The notes under the pieces are model-generated. The model saw only the letters and a list, made by a program, of their open reading frames with translations, did not search any database and was not told where the DNA came from. DNA of 64,000 bases from Echinarachnius parma (Eukaryota; Echinodermata; Echinoidea; Clypeasteroida; Echinarachniidae): positions 124,001 through 188,000 of the forward strand of contig JBAMJV010004300.1 in assembly GCA_037951105.1 (NCBI GenBank), read 5' to 3'. The first letter of the stretch is position 1. Each line of letters begins with the position of its first letter. Shown here in pieces: positions 1-12,600 of the stretch. The translations under genes were made by a program, and so were the position numbers.

Positions 1-363
1 TGGTAACTTTGGCATTGTTCTTGAGTAGAAATTGAAATACATAAAAAACTGATGAATTATTGCATTTTTAAAAATTCATGATGCATCCGGGAGAGGAAAA
101 AATGAACACATTTTTGAATGCACCGATTAAACTATTATTCTCCATAATCATGATATTGTTTTGCTACAGAAAAATATCTATGAACATCGAATAACAGGTG
201 TTCATATCTGGCAAATGAGAACCAAGGTATCCCGATGTTCAATTAGATTATACCGGTATTAGTTATGAATACATTGATTTCATTGATAGCATTTTTGATA
301 TATTTGGAGTACATTTTCGTTCATCGATCTATAATTGATATTCTCCATTTTGATCTGGTACAG

Positions 364-642
364 AAAGGGTTTCCGACACTGACCTGCGTAGGCTTGCAGA
401 TGCCATCGGAGACTGTTCCCGGTCCGCAGTGCTGGCTCAAGCGATTGGTCTGACCAGCGCAGACCTACGTCAACAAATTGAAGAGAAAGAACAGCAATCT
501 TATGGAAATGTCAAGGCCAAACCAACACTTGAATTGCTTCATGGCTTGGAGGATAAGAAGACAGCAACTCATCGATCAGTACTGAGGGAAAATCTAGCCA
601 GAGCAGGTCTAAAGAAACTGGCGAATTCACATCTTGGAGATG
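364..642 (+). CDS. Exon 1: Death domain 1
   Basis: The acceptor GGTACAG ends at 363 and the donor G|GTACTG follows 642; both ends are phase 1. The 93-codon module starts SDTDLRRLADAIGDC and contains the LGL-type helix 2 motif (AIGLTSADLRQQ), then LHGLEDKK and HRSVLRENLARAGL, the usual Death-domain helices 4-6. It is the first of a tandem series whose members share the signature LA..IG-C....L...LGL and the ending RS.L...L..AG. Confidence 0.8.
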
Positions 643-3600
643 GTACTGTACATATTATCTTTTATTTGGGGGTCAGACTTCTAATAATGTTTGAAAACGT
701 AACATAATATACAGATTATAGTAAAGCAAGTGACTAATTTCACTAAATTAATAAAATTCGTATTGTAGATGACTGAAGCATTATCGAAAATTCACCTCTC
801 CTAACAATAGTTTTATATGAAGAGCTTATTTCCAAAAGGGGCTATATCCACTTTTTCAATTTCGGAGAAATCGGGTTTCTTTGTCCAACTTTGTACACGT
901 GCCTATGAGAATATGAAAATTGAACGTTCCATATTTTGATTTTGATCTCGTAATTCGTCCTAAAATTCAGATTTCGAGATTGCTACGTTGCTTATTAATG
1001 CTGGTATCGTTAACTCATTTTTTTAATGGAAAGTGGATATAGCCCCACTTCCTATGTAGGCATGAATACAGGTGTGCAAAGCTGAAGTGTTTTCGGCGGA
1101 ATATCGATAGACACTTCTGTATAATATTATAAATACATGGCCTATCAGTTATCTTATGTAATATGTTGATTATGAGTAAATATGACACGTACACGTACAC
1201 TAAACACATTAGCCTGGAATGAGCTTCCTAAGTTCATATTACTGTGTTCCACAATGTGCGACAGATGCCGTTTCTTGGACCGAAATCAGCCGATTAGCCG
1301 AAGCCATTGGGAACTGTTCATGGACATCTCTGCTACTGCTCGAGCTTGGCTTGACCACAGATGAGGTTAAGAAATGCATCAAGAGATCAGAGAGCGGGGA
1401 TGAAGCGGTCATCGGAACTCGGGATCTCCTTGCCACATGGGCAAAGAAAAATCCAAGTAATCAGCGATCAATCCTGCAAGACGCCCTTGAAAAAACAAAC
1501 ATTCCAGAACTGCAAAGTATCCTCTCCAAGGATGGTAATTGTCTAAATAGATTCATTAGTTATTTTATTTATCTATATCCTCCTATAGAATCGTTAATTT
1601 TTGGCCACGGCTAGAATGTGGTCCATCAAAGAAGCTTAGTCAAGTAATATATGCGCTGTTAAAACAGCTCTATGATAAAGAGATAGACTTCTCTCCTTGG
1701 TTGAAAAAGATTAAATTGATTCTTGCCAAAACTGGAATGTCATACTTGTGGAATGATTGTGCCAAATTCTCAATAAATTGGATAAAAAATACAATAAATC
1801 AACGTTTGACATTGATTTACTCCCAGAATTGGCACTATGAAGTAAACACAAATTCACTGTGCATAAACTATCGTATTTTTAAAGGAAATTGCGAATTGGA
1901 AGCTTATCTTACAAAGATACCTTTGAAATTGAGGACAATGATGATTAAATTTAGATGTGGTAATCACAAGTTACCGATTGTAGCTGGCAGATACAATAAT
2001 ATTGAAAGATCAAATCGCCTTTGTCCGCGTTGTGATCAACAGAAAATTGGTGATGAATACCATTATCTTTTTGAATGCCCTCGTTTCGAAGTGGAAAGAA
2101 AAAGGCATCTGACTAAGCAGTATAGAAAACGCCCTAACATTGAAAAGATGAATGAATTATTTAATTCTACTAATTACTCTACCATGATAAACCTTGCTAA
2201 ATTTTGTAGTCTTATCGTCAGGAATTTCTCATGAACTAGTTCATTATAAAATAGCTTGGAGCTCGGAAATGACGATCTTATTATCAACAATAATATTGCT
2301 CTTTTTAGTTGCCCAATCAAAATTAGTACATATTTAATTGTGTTTTTTTTTTGTATATATGTATCACTTACTATTTACTTTTATTTATTTGTACTCATTG
2401 TATTATAATTATTATTACCATATATAAATTGTTAAAGTACTAATTTTACTATCATTATTGTAATGTTTTTGTTTGTTTGTGTTTCTAGTTTGACTATTTC
2501 TCTATTTTGTTTGTTTACCGTTACCAATTTAATTGGTCTGTAACTTGTAAATACTGTGTAAATATTATATATACTGCCCTCCCAAGGAAACAAGCAGTAT
2601 CTGACATTTTTGTTGATTTTCACTTTTTTGCAGAAAAATACTCAATAAACAATGCTCTTTCATGTGATACATTCAGTTTTCTGAAAATTTTTTGGGAACA
2701 CCATTTTTTCCCAACCCTCAAACGCAGTATCTACAGTCAACCTCCACTTTCCCCAAGGAAAAAAGCAGTATCTACACAGCTAGTCTCGCCACAAGACAAA
2801 CCAATTATTTATAAGCAGACAATATGAATAATGCGCATTTATAATAATTATATCTTGTATGAACAAATTTCATTACTTATATGAATTGCGAAGCACAAAA
2901 TATTGAAGCAAATTTAACATATAAGTGCATTTTGCAATACGACCAACATTCTTCTATAAAGCGCAGAGTTTGTGACAAAGGCTATTCAAGTATCCATGAA
3001 GGTCGCACGGGTGTAATTCAGCCTTTTCGACTTTTTTCTCAAAAACGCGGAGGAATAATGACGTCATTTTTTTTCGGAAAATATATCATAAACAATACTT
3101 AAGTGCTTATTATCTGTATTTTAATGCTGGATTTGGCATTAAGGTAATGCTATCTTCCATAATAAGGCTAAAGTCTGGACACATCTGGTAAATAATGTCT
3201 TTTGTTGATTATTCAGGGCAAAGCATGCATATCTAGAATCCTTCAGACAAGACAATTGAAAAATATGTATTCTTTGTTCAAGGCTCATTTTATTAATTTT
3301 CCGCTGCATCAATTTTTTTTAAATTTTTTCTGTTGATAGATCTAACATGATATAGAGATATATGAAAAAAATAGGAAACTTCATGTAATCGTTTTAATTT
3401 TATCTCAGATTGAAATCATGGTGTTTAGTGTGTAAGTCTATGGGGTAATAATTAATTCCGTGCAACCTGAAAGTGCGTGTACCTCTGCCACATTCACACA
3501 ATGCACAGACTGACTGCGCACGGCATATGATGCTGTGCAGTGTGTTAATGGCATGTGATTTTAACGCATACATACATGCAATTGAGTCATGTATGTACAG

Positions 3601-6600
3601 TAATGCAGTCCTAATCTTCTACTAAATTAAGCTCTTCAGTGCCAGCATGGATTAGTAAGAATTGTTTTATCCATAACATACGGCATAATTCATCACCCTC
3701 CAAATTTCTATGTAGATACTGCGTTTTTCCTTGGGGAAATCGATCACGCACCGTGTTTGGAGCATGTAACATGCATTATTCCATATTTAAAGTAACTTAA
3801 GACTTGATAAGAGAGGGCGCTCTTTATCATTTCAAAGTTTTGTTTTAACTCTAACTTATACACTTTTATAACAAATGTATCATTTTTGCGTGGTTAATGA
3901 ATACAATTCATGCTTCGTATTTTCTTTCATTGCGGAAATATGGGCCAATAAGTCCCTTTTTAAAGAAAAGTGTGACTCGCCTAGAGAGGGCGCTTTTTAA
4001 TTAATCAAACTTTTTTCCCTTTAAAGTATGTTAATAGTACATACAGAATATATATAACATAAGGCATAATTTAACACCCTCCGAATTTATATGTAGATAC
4101 TGCTTTTTTCCTTGGGGAAATCGGTCACGAACCATGGATTTTCCCAAAGTATCTACATTTTCATGAAAATCTCAAAATTAAACGGAAAATTCAATTGTTC
4201 ATGTATGAAGAAAAATAGACACCTATATAGCCTTTAATCACACACTTAAGATATCTTCACAAATTTATTATTTCCGAGCGGCTGTGGCAAAAACACAAAA
4301 GGGTCAATATCTCAGTTTCTAGAAAGCGCTGAATCGTGTAGATACTGCCTTTTTCCTTGGGACGGCAGTATAGTAGTTATCGATATTTTGAAATTGACTG
4401 TTTCCTTTTTCTCCAATACCCATCCTTGGGTGACATGAGAAATAAATAAATTTTATTCCATTTCATTTAATTTCATTTCATTCATTTCATTTCATTTCAT
4501 TTCCTATCATGCCCATTACTAGCCCGATCCTTCTTCGTTTTAGTCACCTTATCCTTATATTATCTGCCCTCCTACTCCCCATTCTATGTCCTACAATTAC
4601 TTCTTCAAATTCCCTTTTCTTCTTCTCATCCTTCTTCTTATCCCCCTCCTCCTCTTCCTTCTTCTTCTTCTTCTTCTTCTTCTTCTTCTTCTTCTTCTTC
4701 TTCTTCTTCTTCTTCTTCTTCTTCTTCTTCTTCTTCTTCTTCTTCTTCATTTTCTTATTCTTCCTGTTTTGTTCGCCTTTCTATTTTTGATAATGTTTAT
4801 TGTTTTCCATTGATGCTTCACTCCCTTTCCCTTTTCCCTACAACTTGTCTTCATTTTCTTCGTCTTCATTATTAATATTGTGTTGGCAGATACACATCAA
4901 ATCATCATTGAATTAACTGCTATAAATTGAATCATAATATACTTCAGCATATTATGTTATCAATCATTTAAAAAGCGAAATGGTTGATATCGTGTACTTC
5001 AGTGACGAATTATTATCAAGTTTGTTTCATTTATTGCGTTAAAAGATGCGAAACGAGCCTCTTCAAAAAATAAAGGCAAGAAAATCGACACCAAAGATGT
5101 CATCAAAACTGGCCAAGACATACTCCAACTGTTCAGCGTGAATCCAAGATTCAGGGGTACAAGAGTAGACGAGCTAATAAATCGGGCTAGGGAAGATGGA
5201 AAGAAACGCATGTCATCAAAAACTAAAACGCTTTTTAGTTCTTGGGAGCAAAACATCGAAAACCAACAGCTTGAGGCGGCCCTCCAAAGAATGGTAGAGA
5301 AAGGTAAGTTACTGGAAGTGAAGTCGATACTAATTTGGTGAATATATATATAAATACTGTATGAAATATTTTATCACGTTCATAACTGTCATCAAAAATT
5401 ACCATTTAGCATACTATCTTTCTTTGTCATCCATGGTCTTTCTTTGTCATCCATTAAAAAAACAGTTTCAGAAGAAGAACTGGATATGCTGGCGAAGGAA
5501 CTAGGAGACTGGCCACTTTGTGTGGTACTGATCCAAGAGCTTGGTCTTACTTCGGACAACGTACAGCTATGCATTAAAGGGACAAGGAAAAAACGCAAGA
5601 TCGATACACTTGATCTTCTTAACGACTGGACAAAGAAAACACATGGAAACCAACGACATGCGTTGCGTAAAGCACTTCGGAATGCAGGACTGGAAGAAAT
5701 AAGTAATTTCTATCTAGCAAATGGTAGGTTAGCAAAAATATAATGAATCAATTTCGTTATCGATATTTTGTTTATGCATTCTAATTGCATGATCTGTGTA
5801 TAACGACACAAAATACCGAATAAAGATTATCCGCTCTCAAAGGGAGGAAGATCCTGCTTAAGCGTATCCAAGGTTCATATAATATTGATTTAGATTACTT
5901 CTTTCTTTGTCTAGCTCCAATTGACTGTTCTACCCCAAAACAGCAACAAACATACAAGCAAACAAACAAACAAGAAACTTAACAACATGTCAGTCTGTTT
6001 TACAAACCGTGTCATTTTGATCCAACCCGCAGAAAATGTACCCGATGCGGATCTCCGGAAGCTTTCAAATACCATCGGAGATTGTACGAGGTCAACCCTG
6101 CTGCTACTTGAAATGGGGTTCAGTGTTATAGAAATCAAAACGCATTGCCTTAAAGATGGAGACTCCGTCGGTACAGATGGTATTGAACGACTTCTGAAGC
6201 AATGGACGGGACAATCGGAAGGGCAAGAAAGAACTCGGCTGTCGGATGTTCTGGAGAGGGCTGGACTCTCGCACCTGTCGAAAAGATACCTTCAACCAAG
6301 TAGGTTCTGGCATAGATCTGCTGAAGGTGATATTGCAAATATTACTTGGAGGAGGGTTGTGCAGGAATATACATTCTGCCGCCATAAACTAAATGTATAA
6401 CTTGCTTATCTACGCTAGTTATTTTATAATGTGTTTTCCATATACATTCATCATAAAATTTTGCCAAAAGGTAATAACGATTTGAAACATGTATTTTGTT
6501 ATCATGTTTGTCATGTTCTTAGATTCTTATAAATACTTAATTCATTTGGCCTTTTTTTCTTTTTGTCAAGTTACATGCGCAAATTGACTTTGAGAGAAAT

Positions 6601-9600
6601 TGCGCTACGATGGTCACTATTTTGTATTATATCCCCAAACACGTTCAAAACAGGTGTCGTTTCCAAAGATGAGTTGGAAAACATTGCCAAATCAGTCGGT
6701 GACTGTAGCAGATCGGCTCCACTTTTCATTGAGCTTGGGTTGAGAAAGACCGCTGCGGATTCTGGACAGACTTCATCAGCCAGCTCAACTCGGGCACTCC
6801 TGGAAAAATGGGTAAAGCAGCACGATGGGAACCAGCGCTCCAAACTTCAAGAAGTTCTTCAACAATTTGGGTTAGGAGATCTTGCAGAGAAACATTTGGG
6901 TATGTTTCAATATAATATAAGACTAAACAAATGTGATAGAGATCAAGTTACACGCATTGATTAAATATTATTGTGCTCTCCTTACTTAAGGCATAGCCTA
7001 TGTGAACTTACACCACAAAACGACCAATAAGTCTGTGGTAATGATTATGCTGATTGTCACATGACATTACAGTATAATTCATTACCTTTAAAATGGTTTA
7101 TAATTTTGTGATATTCAGACAAGGGCAACCCTCTAAAAATGAGCGCCAAAGATTTGGAAAATGGCTGAAGCAGTTTTAAAACAAGGGAGAAACACGCCAC
7201 TTCAAAGATCGGCGTTCATTCAAGCGCTGTAATCTGATAATTTGTATTCGATGACAAAACATGTCTGATGATCAAAGTTTCATAGAAGGTAGATTAAGAT
7301 GCCTTTATTTAGGAAAACAATTCTGAATCTCATACTTTTAATCAGATTTGACTAATCCAGCAAATAAATGAGAACTATATCCGCGACATAACGGTCATTT
7401 TGAGGTGTAAACTATAAGGTAACATATGATACATGTAATTGGCAAATAAGGAAGGGAATTATTTTGGTAACCAACTAAACCCCTCACAAACAGTTCCGCA
7501 ATTAAAGTTTAAGCGTTTATGTTTCTTCTATTACTTTATTACCGTTCATGAATCTGGGAGCATTGGAAAGCTTGTATTCTTCCCTTTACATTGATATGAC
7601 ATTTGTTATGACTAATGTGCATGACATCCGAATATGGGGCAAAGTCAAAAGTGAAATGTTGCAAAGTGCAGTAATATTGTAAACAGCGTCCCCTCTTTTG
7701 TTTGGGAGAATAAAGTGTTTTGAATGATGTTAAGTCGGTCATGCGTGAATGTCAATGGCGTATTATCATTTCTTTGGAAGATGGAATGTGTCTTAATGAT
7801 TTTGAAGGAGTGCAATAACGTTTTTGTATGTTGTTAGGAAGATGTATTGTGTTTTAGTGACTGATTGAGACATTATTATTATGTTTGATTTGTACAAAGA
7901 TTGTTGCAAAAAGTTCCGTAATTTAAGTTTGATCGTTCATATCTCTCCTATTACTTTATTACCGTTCATTATTTTGGTATCATTGGAAAGTTTTCACCTC
8001 TTTACATTGATATGACATTTGTTATGGATATCTTATCATGGAATGTGCATTACATCCAAATATGGGGCAAAGACAAAAGTGACATGTTGCAAAATGCATT
8101 GATATTGTCAATATGATTTTTCATGTAATTGGACGAATAAGTGATGTTTTTAATGATGTTGAGGCGAATCAGGCCATCATGCATGATGTCAATGACGTAT
8201 TATCATTTCCCCTGGAGGATGGAATGATTCTGAAGTGGTCATGAACACAATTATGCACTTTTCTGTTGTTTGGACAATGAAAATTGACGTTTGTACTGTA
8301 CTTTTGTGTAAATTTGTGTAAAAGTCAAACATAATGATAATTTCTCGATAGATCAATAAAACACATCACATCTTCCTACCAACATACACAAACGTTATTG
8401 CACCGCGTCAAATTCATAAAGACACATATCATCCTTCAAAGAAAACGTTAATACGCCATTGACATTCCCCCATGACCGACTAAACATCATTCAGAATACT
8501 TTATTCTCCCCAAAAATGCGGATACACTGTTGATAATATCAATGCGATTTGCAACATTTCACTTTTGACTTTGCCGCATATTCGGGTGTCATGCACATTC
8601 CATGATAAAGTATCCATAGCAAATGTCATATCAATCAATGTAAAGGGGGGGGGGGGGGTATAAGCTTTCCAATCATACCAAATTCATGTACGGTAATAAC
8701 GTAATAGGAGAGATATGAACGCTCAAACTTGAATTGCGGAACTTTTTGTGAGGGGTTTATTTTCAATGCAAGGTATTGATTATTTAGCCACTTATATAAT
8801 GGTTGATTAAATTTCTTTTGCAGAGAAAATTGAAAAGGACAAGTTGTCAAGTATAGCAAAGGCAATTGGAAACTGCAATCAGTGTTCAATGCTGGTGATG
8901 AACCCCAATCTTGGCCTCTCCCGAAACGACTTGACCACAATTACGACAGCCGGAGAAAATAACAAGAAATCGATCCTCGAAGTCTTGCAAGACTGGATGA
9001 AAAGGTCTAACCAAAAGCACCGGAGCAACCTACGACAAGCCCTAAAGGAAGCAGGATACGGACAAGCTGTTGTGGAGATCCTCGGGCAAGGTATATATTG
9101 CAAAGAAATATTTTAGATCAGAGGCGTCGATCCTGTGGGGGGGGGGGGGGGGGCAGATGTGGGGCGGGGGGAACAGTCGTATATAACAATCGTTCCCCCA
9201 CCCCCCCCCCTTCCCCCCCCCAAAAAAAAAATAATAAAAATAAATAAATAAAACAAATAAAAATAATAATAAATAAATAAATAAATAAATATGTACGCAG
9301 AATAATGTTTTTTTTTTTAAATAGATGGACTTTCTATTCCGATATACGGCTAAAACCCAAAATCCTAGTCATGATTAGTTTAGCATGAATAGTTTTCACT
9401 AGGTTTAATTAATCGTACTGTGTTAATAACTTTTAAGAATGTTTTTATTTGATACCACATTTCAAAAACTTTTTATGGCTACTGCTGGTCATTATGTATT
9501 TTTCACACTAATTTCCCTACCATGATGACATAACAAAATGTCAACACAGAGATTGTTTCCGAAAATGAGATTAAGGCTCTTGTAAGCAGCATAGGGGATC

Positions 9601-12600
9601 GCAAGAAACAAACATGTCTCGTCTATCACTTGGGCCTGACAAATTCGGACCTTGAGAAGCATTTGAAGAAGGTCGGGCTGAGATTCACTCTAGAAGACGC
9701 AACAAGAGCTCTCTTCCGTGATTGGACGGACAATGCGGGGGAGGAAAGTCGCTCCAAGTTTCGGCTAGAGTTAGAAGAGGCAGAATTTGGCCAAGTGGCT
9801 TCTACTCATCTTGGACCCGGTAAATAGAAGTACAATAATTACAAACACAAAATTATGCATGTGATGTTTTGTTGAAATAATGATTTAGTAGAGAGATCAT
9901 CAACAACTATTTAAAAACCTCTTTTGAACATTTTTGAAAAAGTGTAGGCCTAAGCATTTTTTAAATTAGTAAAAGAATCATCGAATAAATCTGGGGCCCA
10001 GATTTATTCCGATCTGATATAGCCATTTCCGAACCGATGTTGATCAAATAAAGTTGATTCTGTCATTATAAAGGGGTAGTATAGTTGTTTTGTAAGGATT
10101 GAGCTTTAGTAACGTGAACCTGCACAATAACATTACAAACTAATAGTTATAACTCCACCATGCTCGCAGAGTATAACAAATTACAAACGACTAAGTGAAA
10201 AGCCTGTTACCATTCAAAAAGAGCCATTAAAACACAAGAGGGTGCTCTCTAAAAAGGCATTGGTTTCAACCATTTTCATACAAAATTGTGCATGTGATGT
10301 TTTGTTGAAATAATTATTAAAGGGACTTAGGGCAGGTTTCGGTTTTTCAATTTCCCTTTCGGATATTTACGATTGAAGTGTTCAGATGTTCAATAATCCA
10401 ACGGATCGCGAAAACCGTGTACAAAGTGAGTGCAATGAGTTTGTGAACATCTCTTTGCATTTTCGCTCATTATTCGGCCATATAACGTCCATTTGACTTG
10501 AAATTTTCACTCAATACCCTGTGAACATATCAGATAACAACAATATATTTTGTACTAACCATTCATCACTTTTTGCACATGTCAACAAAGTTACTAGATC
10601 CCTTTAAAGGGATAGTTGAGTAATGGTACATGTATATATAGCGGGCGCTACACAAAATATGTTTTTGAGTGTCAAATTCGAAAGAGCATACAATGACAAA
10701 ATTCAGAAAAGGCTGAAATACCAATAACATGAGTCATTACATGACCATTTGTAATAATTGTGGTTCCCCACAATTATTCGATAATTTTGAACAAGCCATT
10801 AATTTTGTTTTTTTAAATGCTTCCACTTTTCAAAAAATTACAAAGGAGGTTTTTAAATAGTTGTTGATTATCTCTCTGTTATAATCACTATTTCAACAAA
10901 ACATCACATGCACTATATCTTATTTAAAATGGTTGATACCAATGAGATTTTAGAGAGTGCACTTTTGAGTTTTAATGGCTCTTTTGTAATGATACCAGGC
11001 TTTTTACTTAGTCATTTGTAATTTGTTTATTTATTGCGGGCATGGTAGAGTTATAAATATTAGTTTGTAATGTAATGGTGAAGGTTTTGGTTACTTAAAT
11101 TCAGTTTTACCAAAACTGTACTCTCTTTACCGAAACTCAAAGAGATCATCAACAACTAAACACAACAAAAAAGTAACCCCCCCCCCCCTAATCAAAATAG
11201 CGTGACTTTTTAAAGGGAGAGATCCACTTTTGCAAGCCAAAATTCAAAAGTTGCGAGGTTATTGTCTTATATGAAAGGAAATGTCATTTAAGGGGAGATC
11301 ACTAACAGAAACATGTTTTTTTAAAGTAAGCATTGTAATATCACTTCACATATACCAAAAGTTAATATGGATGGAGTTTAGTAAAAAACAGTGACAAATT
11401 TAACCACGCCCTCTACGGTTGCCATGGTAACGGCGGCCATCTTGTATTTTCAATGCGGTTTTCCTGCAGCCATATCTCAGCCGTAATTCAATATTTTTTC
11501 ATCAAACAAATTGTAAATGGTAGTTAATAACTATGTTTACAATTCTACAGAGCCTTTTTCCATATTTCTTTAGAGAAGTATGGGTAGCAAGCTGAAAAGT
11601 CTGAAAATGCCCAAAATCGGCATTTTGGTATTACGTAATAGCACGTCGGACGCAAAAAAAAGTGAAATTTAAAATTTCGCTCTGACTAAATGTAGTACAT
11701 ACAGTTGCCAATAGCTGTGCCAAATATCACCTTAAAATAACATTCCTATACTGAGATATCGCTGCATCAAAATGCATTGTGGTGGAAAATGCACATTGTC
11801 AGAAAAAGCCATTTAAAGTCAACGTTAAAAAAACAACTCGTTCACTTTCAATACACAAGGTGCTTACATTGATTTATGCATACTTTTTAATTCACAGCTT
11901 ATTTATGAGGCAATCTGAACTTAGGTGAATCATTTTCACAGAGAAAATAAGCATCTTACATGGTATTTAATACATAATGATGAAAATAATGAACAATAAG
12001 GCCTGAAAATGTTGTGTACATGCACGTGAACATACAGTATACAATACTTGCAACACAGTAATTGTATGGTAAATGTAGTAACTTCCAAGTTCAATCTAAA
12101 AAAAACATTCATTGTACTGCATGTACATGTTTGTACACATGTCTACATTATATGCATTGAATACATTTTAGTTGTATCATTTGAAGGCAGTACTGTTTGA
12201 AGAAAATGAGGAAAAAAGTTTCATGATCTCCAACATGTTTTCTTCTTACATTAGTCAATCCACCTTTTCTCTGTTGTCTAGTAGAGTGCTTCAACTTCTG
12301 TTTAGCTGGTTTAGGAGAAAAAGCTTATTATCAATATCAGTGTCACTGTTGTCTGAAGTTTCTTGACGATTGTCCTCCATTTTACACTCCAAAATGCAAT
12401 ATTATTCCACTTATCACTCCACAGATGACTCCTTTGTCTTGTTATGAATTATTTCAGCAAAGAATATGCAAAATATCAGTCCAAATATTGAAGAATGGAA
12501 ACAGTGCTATAGCATTGTAGTATGAATGATCAACAAGTGATTAGCCTACATGTGCATGTGTTTACTACACCTCACCGTTTCACCTGGTCATATGACCTTA

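Noticed and set aside
1701-2234. 177-codon frame as a host gene
   Set aside because: It is the end of a LINE protein; the frame continues upstream without a start and has the knuckle and tail of such elements.
4509-4813. Long Phe-, Leu- or Lys-rich reading frames on both strands
   Set aside because: They are translations of a (CTT)n microsatellite in three frames.
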